Shown here: positions 10,044 to 22,436 of the stretch, piece by piece
Layout: each line of letters opens with the position of its first letter
How positions within the stretch are numbered: position 1 is the stretch's first letter
Assembly: GCA_035041965.1 (NCBI GenBank)
Contig: JAPYMA010002574.1
Location: 1 to 64,000 of the forward strand
DNA length: 64,000 nt
Direction: 5' to 3'
Origin: Anisakis pegreffii
Taxonomy: Eukaryota > Nematoda > Chromadorea > Rhabditida > Anisakidae
Program-made: the position numbers and the translations under genes
The notes under the pieces: generated by a model
Database searches by the model: none
The model's input: only the letters and a program-made list of their open reading frames with translations
Told to the model about the DNA's origin: nothing

Positions 10044-13000
10044 TTAGTGCTGTACATTATTGCTATCAGTTGTCGCTATTGAGGATGATGTTGCTTCAGC
10101 AGAAAAAGCACATAAACCACGAGTAAGTACTTCAGTCCATCTGAATAAAATTTCAAATCAACCTTCACAAAAACTCAATGAAATAAACACAGAACCAAAA
10201 TAATTCATATAAATCAACACGCCTCAATTCTCATACTCAACTGTTCAACAAAACAATAGAGCATAATTAGTGTAACGATTAAACATTCATATGGAATGCA
10301 TTACTGATCGAACGCCAACGTAATCACTACAAAACTAACTGTTCAGCGCTGCCAGCGTGTGCGACACGGAATGCGATTGAGAGAGCTTGGCCACCACCCT
10401 TAACTTGATTCGAATGACTCAATTCGAATAACACACCTCCTTCTTCCAACTGATTCGTTGTTAAATCGAATCCCATTAGCACATGACGAGCGCATGGCTC
10501 CGGATCCTTGAAAAACAACCAAAACTGCACACTTCATACTATCCGACAGCCAAGATTTAAACTTATAACTGATCATTATCTTCAGTCATCAACTATAACC
10601 ATAGTAATAATAATAATGACAATATGTCAGCCAAACTTTATCATTCAACGAACTAGTAATACCGAAAGGGTTCTGTTGAACACTTAAAATGATTGTCGCA
10701 TGCTTTATTTAAACATGAAAATTATCAACAAGATATAATATTTTGAAATGAAATTGCATATTTAATCTGAATAAGAGAAACTGAAGTGTCTAACAAATTC
10801 AGCATTATAGAAGCACAGAACCATCGCACCATCAGCGTGTTGGAAAAGACGACCCCATTTTTGTGTCTCACCGAAACGTTTATTCCTGAAGATTGAAAGT
10901 GCCATCGTTTGACGATAAACATCACTACTCAATATAATCAGAACTATTTTATGAAGTTTACAAATAGAAAAATAATCAAACCTGACAAAGACGGTACCCG
11001 ACACAATACCTTTTTGACCTCCATCAGAAACTTTTTTCTTTGAACGAAAACAACTGTTACTTGGTGCCGAGAAAATGCTCGGCGAGAAACTTCCACACCC
11101 TAGAAAATCGAGTGCTAGCTCTTACTGAATAGACATTCGTTTAAAAATTGGAAAAAAGCAACTATTTGAAAAGAAAAACGAATGAATTTTTAATCGAACA
11201 GCAAGTACAAGCATCACTTACATCTATTCATTATTTTTCCGTAACACTCAGGACATACTTTTTCCCGAATAAAATTTTCTGCACACCTCACAGGCGCGTA
11301 CCCCACACAGCTGCCACATATCAACTGGAAAAAATTCTTCACTGATTCTTTTTTCACGTGAGCACTCTTTTCCAAATAATTTGTTTCTAGATTGCTTATA
11401 TTGTTGAGACTAAATACACATAAACATAGATTATTCTTCAGAAATGCATAATTAATTCTCGCATGATACTAACAAGAGAACTAATGCAAACAATGAACAA
11501 AAACTGATGAGTGCACTTCACTGACCGCTCCACATTCACGACAATGGTGCCTTCGATTGAGTATACTGAATTTTGTATTACAACCGGACATCATACACGT
11601 AGTTGCTTTAGGGTCAGGAACCCATGGTGCCACATACTTTTCATGCACAGTGACCAGTGTTGGTGAAGCTTCATTATCAGATGTTTCTTTGTCTAATGAT
11701 TTATTGGCAGTTGGCGTTATTGTTGCCGATGTTGATGAGTCTACTTCCGAACATAACGATTCGCCTGCCTGACAAACAATAAGAGAATGGAGCTGAAGGG
11801 AAGATGTATTGGAAAATGAATTTCTAAATGAAAATGACTGAGAATTTGAACTGTAACTTGTAATAAGAATTGAAAGTTTGTAATCGTGCTCAGAAGATTC
11901 CAGTGCTAAAGTACACGACTGGGTATTACATAAAAGAACAACGAATTAAACAGAATAATGTATACAAACTTTAACATTTCGACCAACTGGAATACGTTTT
12001 AAACGTTTTGCCTCTCGTTTTGCATTGTTCAGTCGTTTTACCCAATCGTCTCGCTCATGTTTGTTCCTTCAAAATGTATTGATGATAAACGACTGCACTT
12101 CGAATAAGTCTCAGAAGCGCGAACTACAAATCATAATACCACAAATGAGATGCGTTTCAAGCGCTCACTCCATTACTCAACCATTCTCTTTCTCTCAGAG
12201 TTACATTATCGCATTAAAGCGTTGTATTCATTATCAAATTCGATCACTTTTTCACCAAATCAACCAATTAATACTAAATAGTGAAACAGACACTTAGATA
12301 CAACCGAGTAATAGTTTTGTTGGATAGAAAGGAACACAGGTGCTTATATATACAGAAAAATTCATTCATTGACCTCGCAATAAAGACGGCACTTTTTTTG
12401 GTGCTCAATAACTGAAAATGAGTGTCATATTCCCCATGCTCTTCGGCTTTCACACGAACGCTGAGAATTGGAAACTGGTAGAAATCAGCTTGAAAGCCTA
12501 CTTCCGAACCGAGAGTCGGCGTTCTTGAATATTTACAAATGAGCAGGACGTCAGAAAACTGCAAAAAAGCAGCAAATTCGAAAAAAGTAGACTGGCATTA
12601 AAATACGATAGCAATGATCGTGATGAAGCCAAATATTAGCGAACAAAACTGCTTAAATAATTTTATAAACAACATCTGAAATGAATCTATTACAGAAACA
12701 GCACAAATTCATATCATGGAATGATGAATTTTAAGAAAATTTTTCATTCTAATGGGAAGCGATGCATGCAGATTCTCGCTGTAGTAGAATACTCTTCAAT
12801 CAATAATGGATGCATATACATATAGATTGCACCTTCACTGTTTAATCTACACAACATCTACTGATTCGAATGAAAAAATATATGCTGGATAAAAAGAAAA
12901 GAAGTCACGAATCAACGAACAAGTATGAGATATCTGGGTTGAATATCTTTGCGAGATTGCTTCATTAGTTCACCTTCGTGCAACAAATGCCTGTTCGCTT

Positions 13001-16000
13001 CGAATACATTAAAGCGGCTCTGAAATAAAATCATGAACACTGGAAATCATCGGAAACATGAGAATAATTCATCCACCTATCTAAATCATATACTAGATTT
13101 ACTCATTGGAAAAAAATCAAAAAAGTGTAACGACAATGATAAAAGTGGAAACAACCTCAAGTCGATGATAAAGTTGAACAAGTCTCTCTTCCATTATTGC
13201 ATGACTCATCCGTTCATTAACAACTTCAGAGACCTTTGCAAGTTCCTTTATTGCACCTTTAACAAATATTCGTTCAACTTGTTTCAGCAAGTTTTTGAAT
13301 TTGTTTTGCAGGTTAGCCCTGTTATTATTCCTTCAGTTTGACTGTAATTTTTCAAAAACATCCGCTGATGGAATTGGATTGGGAGAGAAGATGAGAGAGG
13401 AATACAAATGGATGCGGGATAACCGAATCATAAGAAGCTGAAAACATACTACGAAGAAAATGAGATGAACTGATTTGAAGGAAAACGAAAAGAAACGAAC
13501 GAACATTGGCATTCGTTGAATTCATGTGAATCGGGAATGAGGTATTTCCTGTAGGCCTCTAGTAAAATATTATATCGAACAACATTTTGATGCACAATAT
13601 CAAGTCGTTGGATAATCGAAATTTGATGACTTGTTTGTGCTTCAAACTGCAATCAACAACAATGCTATCGTAAGGCATTCGCAGAGAATAAAAATATTAT
13701 GGCACCGTTGTAGCATCAAATTTAGTGATTGAAAAAGTCTTGGCTCAATTAGAATGGAAGATTATATTCATATCCTCCAGACAACAAACATGAACGCAAT
13801 CACCTTGGATGTGGCTTGAGCGAGAATTTCGTTTGCTTGAAGTAGATTCTTAAGGTCGTCAGCGAATTTTTTCTTTTGAAGCAAATATGGGAGACAAAAT
13901 TTCAAAAAAGCCGCATTATTCTTCAATACTTCCGCAAGATCTGGCCTTCGAGAATCCCTCAAAATGATATGAGATCAAGTTTACATAACAATGAAATAAA
14001 GAAAATAACAAGGTGTTTTTACGTATGACATTTTGCTTCACAAGAAACATTTTGTCACAACTCTTTCAATTAAAACTTTGTCAACTGAAAGTCAAAATTT
14101 TAAAAAAGCAAACGAACCAATTCGAAAGTTTAGTGGAGAATTTCTCAAGAAGAACGCTGTGTGCTCCTTTTAACATTTGCAGTTGTGTTGAAATAGAAGA
14201 AATCACCTTTGTTTGATCGTTTAGTAAATCCACTCCATACGATTTTCCGTATTCACTCAGAAATTTTGGGTACTGCTGCAAGTAAAAATGTTGCTTTTTT
14301 CAACCAACAAATACACACCAAACGCTTCTTGGATAGACAAATGACTAAGACTATTTCGTTAATTGATAAGACCCGATTAATACTTGTCTATTAATCAACT
14401 GAAAGATACTTACCACAGCAAGAATATCAAGTTGTTCGACAAATTTCTTTTCAACAGTATAAATTTCGTACGCCGCGTAATGAAGTTTTTTCAGACGGAT
14501 ATCCTTAAATTACCAAATCTTGTAACGGATTATTTATTACTTTCGTTAGATTAGAAGAACAATTTCAGCGCTTACACTGTCACAAATTTTGCATTACGAG
14601 AATAAAAGTCAGTCAAGTGAGCAATTAATCTTAAGGTAAGAACATGAATGGGTGTATTTCACTTTGTAGTAAGCTATTAACAACACACCTCAGCCCGATC
14701 GCCTGTTGAATAAACGACCGTATCGCTTAAACGATGATCTGTCGTTACATCGCTAATAGAACTTATCGTACTCATACGACGTGAATCAAACCCATCACCT
14801 GACGAAGATTGCGGTACAATTTTATCGGTTGCATCACTTTTATGTCGTATTTTTACCACACTGTCCACATCTTTTGCTGTCAGCGGTTGACTTTTCACTT
14901 CTCGATTCTTTAGTAATAACATAACAATGAATAGGTTTCAAAAATTGACGTGATCCAAATAAACAGTTTAAAATAACTGTTTCAACCGTTCATCAAAACC
15001 GATGAAACGAATGAAAAAAGACGGAAACAACTGAAATGTCCATTCAATATGATACCTTTCTGGGAAGATGTGGTCGACTCGAAACAAGTCTTCCAACTGA
15101 AAGAGTTTTTCCACGCATTTGCGGCGAATCGGACTTTCTAAACATTCACAGATATAACTGAAGCATAAAACGAACAGCTAATTTGAATGAAAACAGCCTC
15201 ACTGGAAACAAAAATTCTATCAAATGGAAATTTGCGATGAGGCTGGGAATGCAAAAATGCATATAAAGAATCAATTCAGTAGTTTAGATCAACAACCGAT
15301 GCGGACTCCGAGAAAGGAACCGCTTACTGCTGATGCAATCTGAATTCAACAGTAAATTAAAACTGATAATGAGTCATAACCAACAATTATTTAATCCTAT
15401 AATATCTAAATAAGTAAAAATCGCAACCTCAACTCATTCTTTTGAAACATTTCGCTGCTCCTCAGCTCTTCAATAGCGCTCTCATACTGATTGCTACCGA
15501 AAATAGGAGATTTCCTGATTGGTCTGAAACGAAACTGAAGAAAATTTAGAATTCGAATGCATTAACGTTTTAGAAACCCACTTAACATCTTTTCATGAAG
15601 TGGTCTCATCAATTACTGGTTGGGCATGAAACGTGGTCCAATGATGAATAACAGATATTCGATAAAAATATTCTTTGATGACTTAAATGAACACCAACCG
15701 AAACGAATTAGCATCTTCGAAAGACGTATCCCTTTCAAGCAAAGTTTCCTCATCTTGTAGGTCAGATAAATCATTGTAACTATTCGTTTCAGTATCGCTT
15801 GACATCGATGAAGCATCATATCTCAAATCGCTCCACGAGGCTTCGGATGACGGTCTCCCAACTCTAAACTATCATTCATCATATTATCCGTCACCTCTGC
15901 TACCCATAATTACCCAGTGAGATCATAACTTTTAAACGTATAAAAACTGGAGAAGATAGCAATTGAACAAGTACCATTAACACGAGAAATGTTTCTCATC

Positions 16001-16553
16001 GGGAATCAAGAATGAATAAAACCCTTAAGACTCACAAGTTATTTCCTTGAGGGGACACGATTGTACTGGATGAATAGGAATCTCGGGACGTAGCGCCAGG
16101 TGCACGGATTTGGCCACTCGATATGAGATTATCGAAATGAGCTATAGTACTTTTAACACTTGTCGGTGTTTTTGAGCCTGATTGCTCCTTATCAACTGTA
16201 TATCTGTAATCTATTTGTTAGCAACGATGAATATTACACATTTTGTTTTAATTATTGCTATTTTTACTTTTTCATTCATTCCGTCTGAAAAACTGACAAC
16301 AAATAAGATGGCCATCAAATGATGGCAGATGGTTAGAATAAGCATCATCGTGACAGATGAAATCAGTAAAACAAATTATATTAATGATAATGAGTACTTA
16401 CTGTTCATTATTCAAAAATGAACTTCTCGCTGAAATTGCACTCCAATTCACATAATCACTCTCTGTTGATACACTTGATTCGAAACTTTTATTAACGTGA
16501 CTTGAACATGTTGCATCGCCTGTTTCAAAACGTGGTGGTGCATTCTCATTCAT
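10044..16553 (-). CDS. exc-5: FGD/EXC-5-type Rho GEF (DH-PH-FYVE-PH)
   Basis: Exons in coding order: 16553-16402, 16203-16036, 15863-15705, 15523-15428, 15137-15056, 14907-14689, 14503-14414, 14275-14118, 13957-13804, 13646-13505, 13256-13180, 13019-12921, 12558-12374, 12066-11970, 11768-11526, 11324-11222, 11099-10982, 10924-10795, 10524-10340, 10140-10044. All phases agree; the sum is 2754 nt (917 aa). The Ser-rich N-terminus is followed by a DH domain (AYEIYTVEKKFVEQL to RYNILLEAYRKYL), a first PH domain (LLHEGELMKQ ... FSDVLLICKY ... DDWVKRL), a FYVE finger (WVPDP, RRHHCRECG, ICGSC, CPECY) split over two exons, and a second PH domain ending QWTEVLTRGL. This order is that of FGD proteins and C. 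elegans EXC-5, which activate Cdc42 at membranes carrying phosphoinositides. ATG 16553 follows an acceptor (16563-16565), so it may be a trans-spliced start, or an upstream exon (17.6-17.8 kb) may join. Confidence 0.9.
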
Positions 16554-16859
16554 GCCAGCAACCTTTAATCAAATTTTTTAAAACTATTGTGGAACATTTT
16601 AGTGCTGATTATCTCTTGTAGCACAATTAAAACGATTAGTAATAATTTAATTCTTCCCTTAAGATAATTCTATTCGACGCTTTGTAAAGAGGACGTTATT
16701 CCGGCTACTGCAACACGTTGCGCGTTTCTATCCTACGCTTTAGTGGTCTTTACACTCTCTCATTTCTTTTTTAATTCGGAATCCATGCTCTTTTGCACAC
16801 TTTATATTTATGAACATACAAAGTGAACAATGCAATGCTGGCATGGAATATTTGTCGGT

Positions 16860-17035
16860 AATACCGCAGGTAAAGGAAGGAGAGGGGCGCAGGGAGCGCC
16901 CACCCTCTCGGCCCACCATGCAGAGGAATTTTCAGTTCCAGCGCGTGCAATCACGAGGGGATTCCTTGAATAGAATCCCCTAAGCAGGGGATTTCGAAGC
17001 TACTGCTCCTCACCGTATACCTTATACCAGGAGGA
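16860..17035. other. GC-rich island with hairpin upstream of the FGD-like start
   Basis: This stretch is much richer in G and C than its surroundings. It holds the perfect 8-bp hairpin GGGGATTC/GAATCCCC (about 16958-16981), followed by another GGGGATTT. It may be a decayed transposon or a regulatory structure; I find no flanking duplication. Confidence 0.35.
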
Positions 17036-17569
17036 ATATAATTTTTAAAAAATTTTTGGGATGCTTTTCCGCACATTATTTGTCATAGGAGGACGAAAAA
17101 TCTGATTGCTGTATCAATCTACGGCTTGGAGTAGTCTACGCAACTGAATGATTTGATGTGCAGTGAAATGTGAATTAGATTAGATGGACTGATAAAGGCT
17201 CATTTTGGGGTTTACAAACTCAGAAGAAGAATTATTATTATTGGTACAATATTTGTTCAGCTCTTTGTTTATTACTGCTATTACGATTTTGATAGAGACT
17301 TATAATCAGATAAAAAATATATCGTGAATAATTACTGATAACTTGTTACGAGGCTTTGGCGCTATCGGAGGTTTCTGAGCATTGGAACGCTTCCTCACCA
17401 CTTCACTAGACGTACAGTCCAAGTGAGCGGTGAGTGTCGGAATTGCTTTTGATGCGCCTTAAAACATTTTTTACTTTCTATCAATTACAAAATATCGAGC
17501 ATTTCCAGAATCTGAAGAGGCATTCACTATCTGAGTAAGGCAAAATTCAACTCAATTTTTTATGATAAT

Positions 17570-17785
17570 GATGATAACAATAATCTCAAGTTTTTGTTTA
17601 AATGACTGACTAAATTTTGGTGAGATAAATGAATGAAGGGCACTGGTAGTAATAAACGAACATTCGTCAGCAGATGGATTACGCACAGACGTGGTATCAC
17701 AGAACTCCGTACGTTCCAGACGTTTACGAAGTTCACTAATATTCACACCGGATGGACACGATTTATTGCCTTCATACATTAGCAA
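17570..17785 (-). CDS. Possible 5' exon of the FGD-like gene
   Basis: An open stretch behind the acceptor at 17786-17788 encodes a protein-like segment (NKSCPSGVNISELRKRLER, then SALHSFISPKFS). It has the same strand and lies directly upstream of the FGD-like gene. The better donor (17610/17609) gives the wrong phase for the exon at 16562; a weaker GTTATC donor (about 17570) would keep phase. It could instead belong to a separate small gene. Confidence 0.45.
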
Positions 17786-18596
17786 CTGCGTGTCGAACAG
17801 CCAACTTCGTCAATTAAAACAAAACGAGAAATGCAATCGAAGAGTCTAAAAATAAGATATAAATGCTGCATAATCATTAAAATATGCAAAACACTTTTCT
17901 CGAATATGTGAATTTTCAAATATCTGATTGCTATATTTCAAATATTTCAATTATCAGTAGTTACACGATTAAATTTCTATGCAATAAACAGAATATGCAA
18001 TAAAAACATGAATCCAATCACTGGGCACAAATCCTCAAGCTTAAATAATGCTTCCAACAAAACTGACCGAAACTCATACCATCTCTGTTGTTATGATGCA
18101 TGATATTTGATCACGCACTGACTGTGACCCATATGCCAATTGGCATACGTTCAATTTTAAGAAATATAAAATGGAAAATTATATGCGAAATAGCAGAATA
18201 AATAATGAACAGTTATATGGCAAACGTGCCAACTCGAAACTTATGCACTACCCTGAACCTAAAGCTAGGGCCCTGGGTTCATCACATGGCAATCTGGTTT
18301 ATTGAATTTAACCTCACATGCCTCACTAACGGAGTAAGTGAACGGACTCTGATGTCGTTCGTGTAGCTTCCCGATAATTTCACTTTTTAACAAGACAGAT
18401 CTTAACCTTTGCGTTTGGAGAAATGATTTCGAGTGTTCAAAAAAATTCAGCCAAAGATTTGCTCGATCGTTTTGATCGTCTCGTCGATTTTCTGATCGAC
18501 ATCCATCACACTTCCCCCTCCTCTCCCCACCCCTCAATAAGCTGATCCCTGATGGAAGCCAACTGTTAGAGAACTCAATCCTTTTTCAAATGAACC
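17786..18596. other. Intergenic, nothing firm
   Basis: AT-rich. A 90-codon minus frame at 18265-18537 has mixed composition and no recognisable motif; I do not call it. Confidence 0.35.
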
Positions 18597-18960
18597 TTAT
18601 GGCATTGGCCGTTTAAAATTGTCTTCTACTACTTTTCCCATATTAATTAGTGGCAGCATTAGTACTTCATGGTTATTCCGGTATTCAAGAATCACGTTTT
18701 CGAAAACCACACGTTGGTTCTTTGAGAAAATCTGTTGGCTGAGAGAAAATCCAATTTTTTTGGAGTGGATTTTCCGACCTATCTTTGACACCGGCCGTCT
18801 AATGTTTCCTTCGCATGCTATTTCCACTGCATTTATCATTACATAATGTTCACCATGTGTATTTCGCTCTTCTAGCGAAAACACTTCCGCATGCCAACAC
18901 GTTGCACCACCGTTGAAAACACAAAATTTCGAACGGACAAGATATGAGCTGTAGGAAAAG
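18597..18960 (-). CDS. Unrecognised coding stretch, 3' part of a small gene
   Basis: A frame ending at 18597 reads as real protein: FCVFNGGATCWHAEVFSLEE, then VMINAVEIACEGNIRRPVSK, and a C-terminus rich in Lys and hydrophobics. In the same frame it is open to about 18995. A second minus frame (18850-19182, starting MTYDRSSNKADHNRT) overlaps it and could supply exon 1. However, the only plausible intron between them is under 45 nt and I could not match phases with certainty. No domain is recognised. The 5' end would lie about 95 bp from the divergent NDUFA11-like start. Confidence 0.4.
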
Positions 18961-19277
18961 GAACAAATAGCATATTCTGTTTGTACCGTAGGACAATGCG
19001 ATCATAAATGAATCGCTCACATTGGAACGTTCACGTTCATATGCAGCTGACTGGATACATCGATAAGTTAGTGGAAGAAGGTTGTTTGAGAAGATCTTAG
19101 TTGTGTTTTCATGACATAACTGTTGCGTTGCGTTCATTGTACGATTGTGATCTGCTTTGTTCGAACTTCGATCATATGTCATCCTCGCAATTTCGTATCG
19201 TGTCTTAGTGCATTTCTGTAAGGTTTTATCGTTTCTGTATTCACTTTTTGGTGATTATTTGTTCAGAATCGACAAGG

Positions 19278-22200
19278 ATGGGTGGTGACGATAGCAACGA
19301 GCCACTGAAGGCCACCTACAGAACTGATCGACCACCGTGGATTGGCCTTTGGAGCGGTCGTGAATAGTTAGTTGATATAATGTGACATGTTTTATTCCCT
19401 TCGAGTTTAAGCTGATTTGGAGATCCCTCATTTCAGCTGATCAATATCTTTTCTTTGATTCAAATTCGTTTATAATTTACTGAACATTGATTTTTTTTTG
19501 TGAATTTTTAGCAAAGGGCGAAAAGAATGGTGGGGAGAACTGGGACATAAAGATGAAGTTGTGCAAAACGGTAAATTCCGAATGTTGAGAGCACGATTTC
19601 GAGAAGAAGATCCGGATTGGTAAGTCAACACTTTCTCAATGTGCGATTGAAAAGTTTTTTTTTCGAATCTGAATGGGATTTTTTTCTTTCCATTTATTTA
19701 TTACGTTTTGCAGTAGATCTTATGCAACCTGTATGCTCGTATTGGTTTATGAATGCCGTAAAAATTATGTGTACGCATCATTTAGATTGAACGTGCAATT
19801 TGCATTCAGTAAAACATGTTCAGCATTTCAACAATTTTATTGAGAATAATTAATTGTAATGTACTGATAAAAGTGTTAAAGTGATTGACCTAGTTACGTA
19901 AATAAAACTTTCAAACAATGATGCCGGTATGAACTTTGACATTTTCTATGTCGTGTTTTTTATGTTCATAGTTTAAAATATTATTTGCATATGGGTAATC
20001 TTGCATTTAAGGTCAGTAAAATCAAAACACCATTTCGTTCGTTCACATATGCAGTTAAGTGTGTGGTGTAGTTAGGCTTAGGCTTAGGCTCAGGCTTAGG
20101 CTTAGGCTCAGGCTTAGGCTTAGGCTTAGGCTTAAGCCTAGGCTTAGGCTTGAGCTTAGGCTTACCAACTGCGAATGTGAACGAACGAAATGCTGTTTTG
20201 ATTTTACTGACCTTAAATGCAAGATTACCTTGCATATGTATTGGGAGCGAATCTTCAGGTGGGATCCGAAGGTTCCTGATGGGACTTCGTTGGCTGGACC
20301 GTTCGGTTTGGATTCAAAGAAGCATCCGAATTTAACATCGAAAGGTGACCAACCTGGACCACTCCCGGAATTTCAGGACAAAGTATATTGTTGAAAATTT
20401 CTATTCTCGAACAATGCGTGGCTTATAAAAGTGGTTTGGGCTTGTTACGCGATTGAAAAAAGGGCTTGATAAGCATTTTGTTTCATTATTTATTGGAGTC
20501 GGGATGATGATTTAATTCTGTTTTCCATGCCAGCCAACTTCCCAAATAATTTAATAAATATGTCAATTCAAAAGTGGCACTGTTCTCTTTAAAAACAATT
20601 TCTTTGCTACTTGAATATCAAAACTGACCTATCCTTTAATGCATGTTTGTTTGTTCAATGTTGTTATATATTCAGGTCTATAAAGGCTCACATCAGTATA
20701 AAGCAATCGCGGAAAAATATGATTTAAGCAAAGAACACCCGGGACTCGCGATCAGTCCAACGCTCTCTGAACTCGTTTACACGCCTAAGGTATTTCGCTG
20801 TCTCTCTACTACGTTTGAAAACAGCTCTTTGTTTGTTATGGTTTATATGAACAGTTCATGTCTCACTGAAAATCATCTTCAACTTATAACATTTTGATGA
20901 ATTCTGAAATGTTTAAATCAATAAAGGTAACTGATGATTTTCTCATCATCACATCATGTGAAATATTTTTACAGTATATGCTTGGAAGGAATGCAATAAT
21001 TCCAAATAGATGGTATCATTATGGACCAAGATTCTTCGATAAGCCACTCAATGAAGGAACGTTCGAAAAGGGTCTTGCGTGTGCCAAGTATACAGCAATT
21101 CTACGTATGTGATCGTTTGCATTTCATAACCATCGGCTCAATTCATCATTTCTGCTACGTATCGTTTCAGGATGGATTCAATTGATTGAAGCTGAATGAA
21201 AATCGATCCAGTTTTTGAGCAGTTATTCTTTTATTCAGATACAATGAGCAACCACAGATTTCATATTTGTTATTCAATTTATAGTGTTTAATTAAAAGCA
21301 TTCATTAATAAGACTTGATTGTATCTAAATACGAATCATTTATTCATGTGTATGTGTGAATTCAGTTGGCCCGTACACGATGCTCGATATCCGCGCAACA
21401 AATTCAGTGACGTTGAAAGACTTCACGCCACGTAACTTCATGAAACGATATTTCCAACTAGCTCCCATACCTTGTAAGTGATGATAATTCCAATTCCTTT
21501 CTTTTTTTCTCATTTCCGTACCTTTCTTCGTATGTTCGATGACCTCAGCTGTACAGATTTCTGATGATATACTCTGATTCGAATGAATTCAGTGGCTGTT
21601 ACGTTCACTTGGGGAGTGGCATTATCAACAGCAGCAACAATTCGTCATAAAGACGACGTTTACAATCATTTATATTCTTCGGCAGCTGTTGGTACCGTAC
21701 TTGCTGCTATGAGTAAGTATTAAAAACTTGTTTATTCTATGAGCATCTGACCATGTTGCTTTGAAAGTTTGCATTTTAACGCCCTATAGTAAAGTGAGGT
21801 GTTAGAAATATTCATCAATCGGCTATTGATCCATGTCATTAGTTGTCATAAACGTGTTAGTGAAGAGTGTGGATTCATCAAAAAATGAGTGTGAACTTTC
21901 TTGAAGCGTTAATGTAGTATAGAAGTCATGCAATATTCATTCTGTTGAAAGGCATTAAACTGCGAAATTTACTTTCTTATATGTGCTTTTTTTAGTGTGG
22001 CGAGGTACAGACTGCGTTATTTGTAGAAAATTGTTGATGATTTTTTGTCATCCTCCTTCACGGAAGCATTTATTGAAATGGAAATGTGTTAAATTAATTG
22101 CAGAAAACAATTTCGCTATTGGTGTGACCGCAGCGATAGTCTCCTTGGTGTTGGGTAACTTCTGGCAGTACGCCAGAGTTTCGGAGACTGGTCTACAGAC

Positions 22201-22300
22201 GATGACGGCTCACCAACAATCCGCAGGTATTTGGGGTGGTCCGCTTGCATGGAAGTGGTTCCGTAAAGGTGATGTCGACGTACCGAACACGCAGTATTGA
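19278..22300 (+). CDS. NDUFA11: NDUFA11-like complex I subunit (Tim17/B14.7 family) with long N-terminal extension
   Basis: Exons: 19278-19366, 19512-19619, 20676-20789, 20975-21104, 21366-21473, 21593-21712, 22104-22300. The C-terminal 110 residues are the membrane part, with LAVTFTWGVALSTAATIR, YNHLYSSAAVGTVLAAM and NFAIGVTAAIVSLVLGNFW. This matches the hydrophobic layout of NDUFA11, an accessory subunit in the membrane arm of mitochondrial complex I. The first roughly 165 residues are extra compared with the mammalian protein (about 140 aa in all) and are rich in Trp and charged residues (EWWGELGHKDEVV, NRWYHYGPRFFD). The acceptor-like TTTGTTCAG just before the ATG could take a spliced leader. 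All junctions agree in phase except exon 2 to 3, which is one base short under GT-AG (see findings). AATAAA lies at 22431. Confidence 0.8.
19985..20240. mobile_element. Foldback element with inverted arms around a TTAGGC array
   Basis: Left arm 19988-20054 and right arm 20166-20238 are nearly perfect inverted repeats; for example GTAATCTTGCATTTAAGGTC on the left recurs as its complement on the right. A 3-bp difference lies near the outer end, and CATATG sits at both tips. The core is the telomere-like array. It lies in intron 2 of the NDUFA11-like gene. No coding capacity. Confidence 0.85.
20072..20164 (+). repeat. Interstitial telomeric repeat, (TTAGGC)n, about 15 degenerate units
   Basis: TTAGGC is the nematode telomere repeat. 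Most units are exact; variants are TCAGGC, TTAAGC, CTAGGC and TTGAGC. Because it sits symmetrically between inverted arms, it looks like part of a mobile element, not a telomere fusion scar. Confidence 0.95.
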
Positions 22301-22430
22301 TCACCCAAAATGCATCGTTTCCCTGTGATTATGTTTAGGCCGACTTAAATGTATAGTTATTAATGACAAATATCACATGCACAAATTCGTGTACTAAATC
22401 TGTGAACGTCTTCTATATTTAATTTCCACA

Positions 22431-22436
22431 AATAAA
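22431..22436 (+). terminator. AATAAA of the NDUFA11-like gene
   Basis: AATAAA lies 131 bp past the stop codon, on the coding strand. Confidence 0.7.
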
